NCBI GenBank assembly: GCA_030267565.1
Contig: BRXU01000036.1
Span: forward strand, 496,001-560,000
DNA from: Pleodorina starrii
Taxonomy: Eukaryota > Chlorophyta > Chlorophyceae > Chlamydomonadales > Volvocaceae
Reading direction: 5' to 3'
Length of the DNA: 64,000 nt
Made by a program: the position numbers and the translations under genes. Below the pieces are notes generated by a model that saw nothing but the letters and a program-made list of their open reading frames with translations, did no database searches and was not told where the DNA came from. Shown in pieces: positions 56,230-64,000 of the stretch (positions within the stretch are counted from its first letter, which is position 1; each line of letters starts with the position of its first letter).

Positions 56230-58477
56230 ATGACCGTATCTTCTGCCGGGGAGGCCGCAGCGCTGCTAGCTGTCCTTGGCATTTATCTCGCCTGCGCTGG
56301 CGCTTCGGCAGCATACAAATTGCCCGAGCCAGTTTCAAGTGAATACAACATCCCAGGCGGTTACTTCGCTTTCAAGCATCACCAGCACGTCCCACAGGCT
56401 CGCACAATCTCTTGCTACGATTACAGCAGGTCCATCACAGAGCCATACACCGAACGCTATCTGCCTCGAGCGTCTTTACCTGATATCAACATCGGCGTGC
56501 CGCGCGCGTTCTGGAGATGGAGCGATGGCAATTTCACGCTCGCGGATTTCAAACGCGCGAAGTCGCGCCAGGTCTGCTCACAGTGCATGATACTCCATTA
56601 TAAAATACAGAATGGAAGGCTTTATGTGGACAAAGGCGCCCGCTTGCGCGTTCCGGAGTTGCGGCAGCTGCACCGGCTATCTTGGGAGGAGATGCTCAGC
56701 GTGGTGCTCTACCTATATCCCAAGATGCCGGATATGGAGTTTCTGCTGAGCTGGGGTGATGATTGCGCCAACGGGCTGCCCGTCATCGCCCCCAACGCCT
56801 GTCGCGATTTACCCAGGGCAGGCTTCACGATGCCGTCCTTCTCGGTCTGGTCGCAGTCCTTCGGCCCCGTCCAGATGGCCAGCTACCACTCTTGCATCTG
56901 GACCAGGTGCGTTACAGTACGTAACAAAAATCAGTTGCGCGCGCAGCAGTTAGTTCTACCTGTTACATACACATACACATACACGCACGACAGGGCAGCA
57001 GGCCGTTGGCGTGGTTTCATTGCAGTACGTCGTAGTTGCAGGAAGCGCGACACACGATTTGAGTCATGATGCACGCCTCCCTGCTGCCGTTTACCAGCAC
57101 CGTAATGATTAATGGACAATGCCTTTGTATTGCAGCTAGCGCTAGCGCGAATGGCACTTCGTCGATGCTTGTATGTATCGCCTGCTGCAGGTATCCTGCT
57201 CACAACCGCAAGCCCCTGGCTGTGTGGCGGGGAAGCACCACGGGGGCGCACCACCCGACAACTCTGGAGAACTACGAACAGGTGAGTGCGTGCGTGTTTG
57301 TGTGTGTGTGAATTTGTGTGTGTGTGTGTGTTTGTGTGTGGTGTGTGTGCGGTGCCCGCAAGTTCGTGTAAAACGCTGTGCGAGATGGCTGCTGGGCTCG
57401 GTTTAAGCAGCAGGTGCAAGTGTGCACGTGGGTTCAACGCGCGCACGAAGGGGCGCGCGCGGCAGATCCTGGTTCAATGAATTGGGGGAACGAAATACTG
57501 CGTGCGAGGATGGACCGGGTTAGATACCGTCCAACGTTGGACGCGGTATGTGAACCATGTATCCTACCACCCAGACCAACATACACGCGGCACCACATCA
57601 CATTCCCTGTGCATGTTTCCACCTACCAGTCATGCTCCACAACCTGCTGCCTTCTTCTTGCCCATGCGCCAGATACCCTTGCATGTACCGTATCCTATAC
57701 CCTGCAGACCCTGCCCCACCCCATCTACCACCCACACACACACACTACTCGAGTCGGCTGCGTGTGTATGCATGCTGTCGTTCCGTGTGTACGTATGTGC
57801 AGATCCCTCGATTCAAGCTCCATCTGCTGACCCAGAACCATTCTGACATCCTAGATGCAAAGATCACGAGATTCACCAGCCAGATCCCGGATGACGTCCG
57901 TGCCAAGATCCAGCTTACCGACCGCATGGCCCCGGAGGACTACAACCAGTACAGCGTCATCATCGATGTGGACGGCAACGGCTGGAGCGACCGGTTCGGC
58001 AACTCCCTCATCCACTACACCACACCCGTGCTCAAGATGGCCTCCAACCGCACGGCCTTCTTCGAGCACCTCTACGCACCCGACACGGCCTTTGTGCAGT
58101 TCAACTACACGCTCGACGACCTCCCACGGAAAGCCCGGCAGATGGTCGACGACATCCAAAAGTTGGCCACACAGTCAAGGTACTTCAAAATGGTTCGGAA
58201 CATGCAGGCCACCTCCCAGATGCTCATGGACCACTTGGGTCTGGCAGAGGCGCTTGCCGAAACGCTGCTCAGGTACCGCAGCCTCGCCGCCTGGGAGGTG
58301 GCGGGCGACGACGACCCACTCATCAGCGACCCATGGGACACAGACAGCAGCGGCTTTGAGGAGGTGCCGATGACTTGCTGCACGCTGGCGAGGGTTCCGG
58401 CGGAGTTTGCGACTGCTGTCACAAGCCGCCTGCTCGTAAAGGAAGCGACGACGGCTGGTGGTGTGCACCAGGAGTGA
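56230..58477 (+). CDS. GT90 (CAP10/Rumi-type) glycosyltransferase, 3 exons, 480 aa
   Basis: Exons 56230-56906, 57191-57281 and 57803-58477 join in frame (1443 nt). A hydrophobic N-terminus (LLAVLGIYLACAGASA, about residues 11-27) is a likely signal peptide or anchor, placing the enzyme in the secretory pathway. The family signature is clear: AVWRGSTTG (236-244) followed by IPRFKLHLLT and ILDAKIT, then IDVDGNGWSDRFG (310-322) and a downstream YTTPVLKM / FFEHLY region, as in CAP10, Rumi/POGLUT and fungal xylosyltransferases. These transfer glucose or xylose from a nucleotide sugar to protein or glycan; the acceptor here is unknown. The length is normal for the family. An AT-rich TATAAATT sits just before the ATG, so the true start could be slightly different. 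Confidence 0.85.
57297..57352 (+). repeat. (GT)n microsatellite in GT90 intron 2
   Basis: Interrupted TG/GT dinucleotide runs shortly after the donor of intron 2. Confidence 0.85.
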
Positions 58478-60499
58478 GCATGCTTGTTTGGCAAGTACCG
58501 TAGTGGGCGGGTGCGTGGGTACCTAGCCTGCGCCCCCCGCCTTCCGCTGCGCTGCTGCACGTAGATTCCTTGATTGAGAGGTCCGTCAGGGGAGGGGGGG
58601 CATGTTCCTACATACGTCGTCCGGTGGGTTGCCATGCACACCTACCCGAATGCTGCACGCAGTAGGGGCAGGAGGTAAGGTGACATGACAAGATAATAAT
58701 AATAATGATAATAATAATACGCCCGGCGGAGCCGAGGCGTGGGTTATGGGAGCAGGAGGGGTGGGGTGTCGGGTTGCCCCGATCCCAGGCCTCTCCCGCT
58801 ACCGTGACATGACAAGAACGATACCGCAGCTCGCGGAGGGACGCAGGCGACCGTGAAAGAGGGGGGTAGGGTGCGTGTGTGCCGGGCGGGGCGGGGCAGC
58901 AGGTGCGTGGTGACGTGTTGAGTGATGGTCCTTGTGTTGAGTGATGCTCGTTTGGTGTTTCATTCTTTGCATCTTCCGTCTATGGCAGGTAGGCGGAGCG
59001 GCTGCGTGCGGGCGGGTGCGTATATGTTTGCTCGTCTTGATGTGGACTTATTATTACGTATGTAGGTAGGACAATGGCCGGCTGCGGGTGGGTGCATAGG
59101 ATTGTTGTTTCGGCTGATTGGACGGATGAACGAATGGCTGCAATGCAAGATGACGGCGGACTGACCTATCTAGCCTGTGAACCCATCACGCAGCAGGAAC
59201 GGAAGCAAGTGAGAAGTGTTGCGGGAAGGAAACCGTTATAAAACAACATGAAACGTTGCTTCCGTAATTGATGATTGTATGCATGCGTGCGTGTCACCTT
59301 GGAGCGAATGTATGTTTGTGGCTGGGGGTTGGGGGCCCGTCACCGTACTGTAGACAGGGCGTTATGGGCCCGTCGCTTCGTTGTACGCGGGGCCTGACGG
59401 GGACTCGTGCGTGGCTTGGCCTGTTGGTTGCTGTTGCTTGTTGTTCATGTTGGTTGCTGTCGTGACAGTACCTACCGGTAGCTAGCAGGTTGCACTCTGG
59501 ATGGAAAAGGCCGCCCGGTCATAAACCCGTTCAAACAGTCACAACCCGGTCATCATACGGCCTTTTGGCCTGGTACGCATGACCACGCATATGTCCAGTC
59601 ATGTGTGAGATCCCAGTCTTATCCGTCCCGCCTGCCGGCAGTCGTTCGTAATGTGTGTTCGTGTGCGTGCCCAGTCATACCCAGCCAGTCATGCCAGGAT
59701 AACCGGTCAGTATGTACTAGTCAAAATGAGCTCGCCATGGGGACGGGCTAGCTGCACTTTGGTCGGACTGACGCGACGAGCGATGTGGCGGCCCCCAAAA
59801 GGACGTGACGGTATGTACTTCAGTCAGGTGGGTTTGGACGCACGCGGGGGGAGGCAGTTAGGCCTCCAATCCTTGCCGCGCAGCCTTGGGATTTGCTGAA
59901 GGATGTAAAATCTCGTCGAGATGTGCAGAAGTTGGCATTCGGTTGGAACCCTCGTCGGAAGGATTCGGGCCCCGTTCGATCGCCGCAACGAGCATTGCAA
60001 TGGCCCGCCCCAAACACTGGCCTTTACGCCAAAAGTAATAGGTTCCATAGAATAAAGCACATAGGTCAGCTAACCCTTTTACGGACGTGCGAAGGACGAC
60101 CAGCAACACATCACGGCCGACGGCACCTGACGGCACCCCTCGGCACCAGCCAAAGTACAATGCTAGGCCACATGGTAATAGACAGAGGTAATAGAACAGC
60201 TACGATGTCGCTCAAACATTTAGAGCAATGGCTGGTATACGGGTCACAACGGTGCTCCATCGGTGTTTGCGTGTTTCAGCTCTCGTCTCCGAAACCATGG
60301 CGCCAATCGTCCCTCTCCTCAGTCGGGCTCTTCCTGCTTCGTAATATTCTGTAAAAACAATATTGCGATCACGTTTGGCTATACGCGTGTACGCTGACAG
60401 CCCCCGGCACAATTCGTATCCTTCTACTTACAACGCATGAATCTCCTTAAGCGCAAAAGTCCACCAGCAGCTTTGTATCAGTAGCAAATTAGCAAAAAA
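58478..60499. other. Intergenic region between the GT90 gene and DSCC1
   Basis: Lower GC than the flanks. It contains an (AAT)n-type microsatellite at 58694-58720, one copy of the CCGCAGC..GGAGGGACG dispersed motif at 58811-58853, and unique sequence with no credible open frame. The last few hundred bases presumably hold the DSCC1 promoter. Confidence 0.5.
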
Positions 60500-63400
60500 A
60501 TGTCTACTTTAGGCCTGAAGGTCGGACAGCCGCGCTCGCTTGCATTTGCTTCGGGCGGGGTCCGCAGCGACCTGCGCCTGCTTGAGGTGGATGAGAAGCT
60601 GCTGGAGGAAATCATGCGACAAGGGTGAGAAAGGAACCCGCTAGAGCATACCAACCAGGACGGTTGGGCCGTGAACGCTTTCCCCCAAATGGGAACGTTC
60701 CCCAGCCCAAGCGGGTTTCCTGTCCTGCCTCTTTCCTCACCCTCGTCACTCCTTGCTTCCCAGTTCCCACACCGCCCACCGCCCCCTGCCGCCTTTCCCC
60801 GCACGCCGCAGGGTGGTCATCAAGGGCGGCGAGGACGACGAGGCCGTGCTCGTCACTTCCTGCCGTACGTACGGCATGAAACTGGTAGAAACTACCAATC
60901 TGCAGCTGCTGGTGGGGCCGCAGGACCAGCAGCAGCAGCAGCCGCAGCATGGGGAGGAGGGGCAGGTAAGGACGGGATCTAGGGTAAGGGCCGAATGCGG
61001 CGGCAACAATCGTCAAGGGGACAGACACCGATACGGTCCCTCGGGGGTATACAGCCCCACTCCCCCGTAGAACGCGCCCACATCCCCTGCCCTCCCATCC
61101 CCTGCTCTGTGCTCTCCCCCCGTCAGCCTGTCAGTTTGTCAGCCTTGTCGGAGAGAGCCGGCCGGCCAGGGGCCAGAGCTAGCCAGCCAGCTTGCCTAAT
61201 CAAGCCTGTTTTACTCCCCAACTCCCCCGCTTGCCGCAACCAGTACCAATCAGGTAACGAATTGCACACTCAAGATCCTAAGATTCACTCTTAAAATCCG
61301 GCCAACGCCCCGTCCTCTGTACCCTCCTCTGCCTGTTCCTTTTCTTTCCTTTCCTTTCATTTTTTCTGCGCCCTTTTTTTCTGCGCCCTTCTACCCACAG
61401 AGCTTTCAAAGGGGAGCGGTGGGCGAGCCAGGTAACTGGCTGGGGCGAGATCCGGGACTCGGGACTCTTGAGAAGCTTGGGGTTTTAGGGTTTTAGGACT
61501 AGGTAGCGGGGGGTTTTATCCACGTTTAGGCTGGAGCCCGTAGGGGGGGACTCTGCTTCCATGGCGGTGTCGAACAAGGTCATCGAGGTGTGGCTGTGTG
61601 TGTGTCCATATTCGTAGGGAGGACGCCTCCTCATGGCGTGGGGAGGGGCTGGGCGCCGACTCGAGGGCTGGAGGGAGGGGGGCGGGGGGGACCGCGGCGG
61701 CGGCTGGCCTCGAGATAGGGTGGCACCGATGCGTGAAGCACCACAACACAACACAAAACAACACAACACAACACAACTCCTGGTCATCCAGGGAGGGAAG
61801 GGAAGGGAAGGGAAGGGAAGGGAAGGGAAGGGGAGGGGAGGGAAGGGAAGGGAAGGGAAGGGAAGGGAAGGGAAGGGAAGGGAAGGGAGGGGAAGGAAAG
61901 GAAAGGAAAGGAAAGGAAAGGGGAGCGGAGGGGAGGGGAGGGGAGGGAGGGGAGGGGAAGGAAAGGAAAGGAAAGGGGAGGGGAAGATTCCGAGGGGGGG
62001 TTGCGCAGGAGCAGCGAAAGAGGCCACCGGGCCCCGGGGTGCAGGCTGCACGGCGCCGGTTCTGAAGGCGAGGGCGGGGGCGGCGAAAGAGGCCCCGGAG
62101 TGCCGGCTGCAGGGCGCCAGCAGGGGGGGGTGCATTTGCTCACCGGATGGGGCGTATACCGGATGGGGGCGGTGGTGGGGAGCTGCTGCCGGGCTGCCTG
62201 ACTGACTGCTGCCTAGGTTTGGTTTGGTTGCTGGCCGGTTGGTTCCGCCCTTCCCCTTCCCTTCCCCTTCCCTTCCCTCGCACCCTTTCCTGGGTGTCGC
62301 TGTCGCTTTTGTCATTGCCGCTTGGTGTTGCTGTTGATGGCTATTGCCGCTGTTACTGTTGCTGTTGCCGTCGCTGCTGCCTCCGCCTCCGCTGTTGCTG
62401 CTGCCGCCGCCGCCGCCGCTGCTGCCGCTGCCGCCTATGCCGCTGTTGCCGCTGCCGCTGTCAGGACCGGGCGCCACCCAGGCGGCGCCGCCGCTGGGGT
62501 ACGGCAGCGGTCTGATGACGCAATGGAATTACGTAAGTAAGCGAGCGCGGAGGGAGGGGAGGGGGAGAGGGGGCCGCGAAGGGGAGGGGGGGGGGTAAAG
62601 GGTGACGGACCTCCGGTATTCGCCTCATCCGAGTCACCCTCAGTTATAGCAGAACTACACTGCAGCTGGTTTGTTCACCACCCTACCCCGACCCCCCGCC
62701 CCACCACCACCACCACCACCCCCCAAACTCGCCCCCAGTTTCGTTCGGGGTCAGCGGTTCCGGAGCCAGTGGCGGTCAACGCCACCAGCATGTCTCACAT
62801 CGAGGTGAGTGCCGTACGGGACTATGACGACGAATTTCCGTACTTTGTGAGTGCCGTACGGGACGAGCACCGTACCGTCTGTACAGGGCGGCGGCAAGCG
62901 GTGGCGTCGGCGGCGCGCAAGCGTCAGCGCCAGCGCCAGCGTCAGCGGGGCCCCTTTGGGCACATTCATTCATTCATTCCCGGCCCTTTGAGCCCCAGGG
63001 CCGGGCCGGCCCTCAAATCCCTGTTTCCGTTTCCCCACGTCCTCATAAGGCCCCATATGGCAGGATCTCTCTCCCCCTTAGGGGTTTAGGGTTTCTTTCT
63101 CTCTTATGTTTCACCCCCACCCACCCCCACCCACCCCCACACACCCGCCCGCCCGCCCCGACCCCCTCCGCTGCGGTTTGTCTTTCTGAGCCCCTCTGGG
63201 TTCCGGATCCATTCGCTAACGCCGTCCCCGTCTGCGCTGCGGTATCTTCTTTTCACCCCCTCCCCCCCCTCTTCCCCGGGCCCCCCTGGCATACACCTCA
63301 ACCGCCCCTCCCCCCCCCAGTGACTCATTCTTGTATAAAGGAGCATATCACTCCCTCCCGACCCCCCCCCCCCCCACCCCCCTCCCCCCAAACCCCCCCT

Positions 63401-64000
63401 CCCCCCCCCCTCCCCCCCATCCCCCCCCAAACCCCCCCCCACCCCCCCAAAGTTGGTGGAGGTGCCCCCCCGTCTGGAAGCGCTGCGGGGGCTGCTGTGG
63501 CAGCACCCGTACGGCATCGAGGACGAGCGGGACGAGCAAGTCGGCGGGAGAGGAGGTCAGGGAGATGCGGAGATGGAGGACGCGACGGCGTCCGGAGACG
63601 GAGGTGGAGGTGGAGGCGGAGGCGGCGGAGTCCGGGGGACATCGTCGGCGGCTCGTGGACGGGGATATACGTTTGAGCAGCTGCTGGATAGGGTGCAGGT
63701 GGGGGCTGTGTGTGTATGTGTGTGTGTGTGTTGCCTAAACAGGCAAGTTGAGAGGCGAGGGTGCAGGTGGGGGCTGTGGTTGGGTGGGTGGGGTGCGGCG
63801 GGCGGGTGGGGCGAGCGGATGGGGTGTGTATATGTGTGTGAGAGAGAGAGGGGTGGTAATAGGTAGAAAGAGACGGCAGTGAAGAGATGATCGCTGCTCG
63901 CACATCCTTTGCACGCAGTTGCTCGTCCAGTTGCTCGTCCGAAACAAAACCCCCACTCCCCCCCCCACTCCACCCAATCCCCCCAATCAGGCCAGCCCAG
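60500..64000 (+). CDS. DSCC1: Sister chromatid cohesion protein DCC1 (DSCC1), 5' part, runs off window
   Basis: Inferred exons: 60500-60624, 60812-60965, 62739-62804, 63453-63698, and a fifth starting at 63991 and cut by the window end. DCC1 features: LRLLEVDEKLLEEI (about 26-39), then VVIKGGEDDEAVLVTSCRTY and GMKLVETTNLQLLVGP (the conserved start of the family), NATSMSHIE/LVEVPPRLEALRGLL, HPYGIEDE and YTFEQLLDRVQ/AS. The junction VQ/AS across the last intron matches the family's QIQAS. DCC1 is a subunit of the CTF18-RFC clamp loader, acting at replication forks in cohesion establishment. A Gln run (QDQQQQQPQ) and a Gly-rich insert (residues about 147-170) look like lineage expansions. The exon 3 boundary is the least certain. 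Confidence 0.85.
61790..61985 (+). repeat. (GGGAA)n-type microsatellite in DSCC1 intron 2
   Basis: Purine-only GGGAAGGGAAGG/GGAAAGGAAAGG runs of about 190 bp, with a short AACACAACAC tract just upstream (61741-61775). Confidence 0.95.
62330..62465 (+). repeat. (GCTGCC)n-like trinucleotide tract in DSCC1 intron 2
   Basis: GCTGTT/GCCGCT-type triplet repeats. Their Ala, Leu or Cys/Arg homopolymer frames are artefacts. Confidence 0.85.
63355..63450 (+). repeat. C-run polypyrimidine tract before DSCC1 exon 4
   Basis: About 95 bp of C homopolymers with A or T interruptions, ending at the acceptor AG (63451-63452). Confidence 0.9.

Overview
The window is nuclear DNA of a eukaryote, most likely a green-lineage alga. 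The support is: spliceosomal genes with GT..AG introns, a plant-type inositol monophosphatase (IMPL1-like) whose N-terminus looks like a chloroplast transit peptide, eukaryotic initiator tRNA genes and an intron-bearing tRNA-Tyr, GC-rich introns full of G- or C-run minisatellites, and a tyrosine-recombinase retrotransposon of a type known from volvocine algae. The species cannot be named from the sequence.

Layout. (1) 1-4557 and 13222-41508: a tandem array with a period of about 1.14 kb, 4 units on the left and 25 on the right. Each unit carries, on the minus strand, a tRNA-iMet(CAU) followed 19 nt later by a tRNA-Tyr(GUA) with a 12-nt intron and then a T-run terminator. This gives 29 iMet-Tyr pairs. 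Left-array copies carry shared defects, while most right-array copies fold well. (2) 4558-13221: an 8.66-kb CACTA-like DNA transposon that splits the array. It has inverted termini starting CACT, a 3-bp ACA target duplication and subterminal CTTCGTA repeats. Its interior is G-rich minisatellite, nested repeats and exon-like fragments, with no recognisable transposase. (3) 41509-47332: a DIRS/PAT-like retrotransposon (gag-like ORF, RT-RNase H-methyltransferase ORF, tyrosine recombinase ORF) inserted in the last array unit without a target duplication beyond 1 bp. The unit resumes for 38 bp (47333-47370) and the array ends. (4) 47371-64000: ordinary single-copy gene territory on the plus strand: IMPL1-like (9 exons, 334 aa), a GT90/CAP10-family glycosyltransferase (3 exons, 480 aa) and the 5' part of DSCC1/DCC1 (cohesion establishment), which runs off the right edge.

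The three protein genes have no evident common pathway and look like ordinary neighbours. The striking part is the tDNA array: a clustered, probably dicistronic initiator-Met/Tyr tRNA supply with clear subfamilies, decaying copies, one copy whose Tyr anticodon has become GAA (Phe), and two mobile elements nested in it. A second theme is repeated duplication of exon 3' ends together with their splice donors inside the introns of IMPL1. A third is two short motifs scattered across the intronic, intergenic and transposon DNA.
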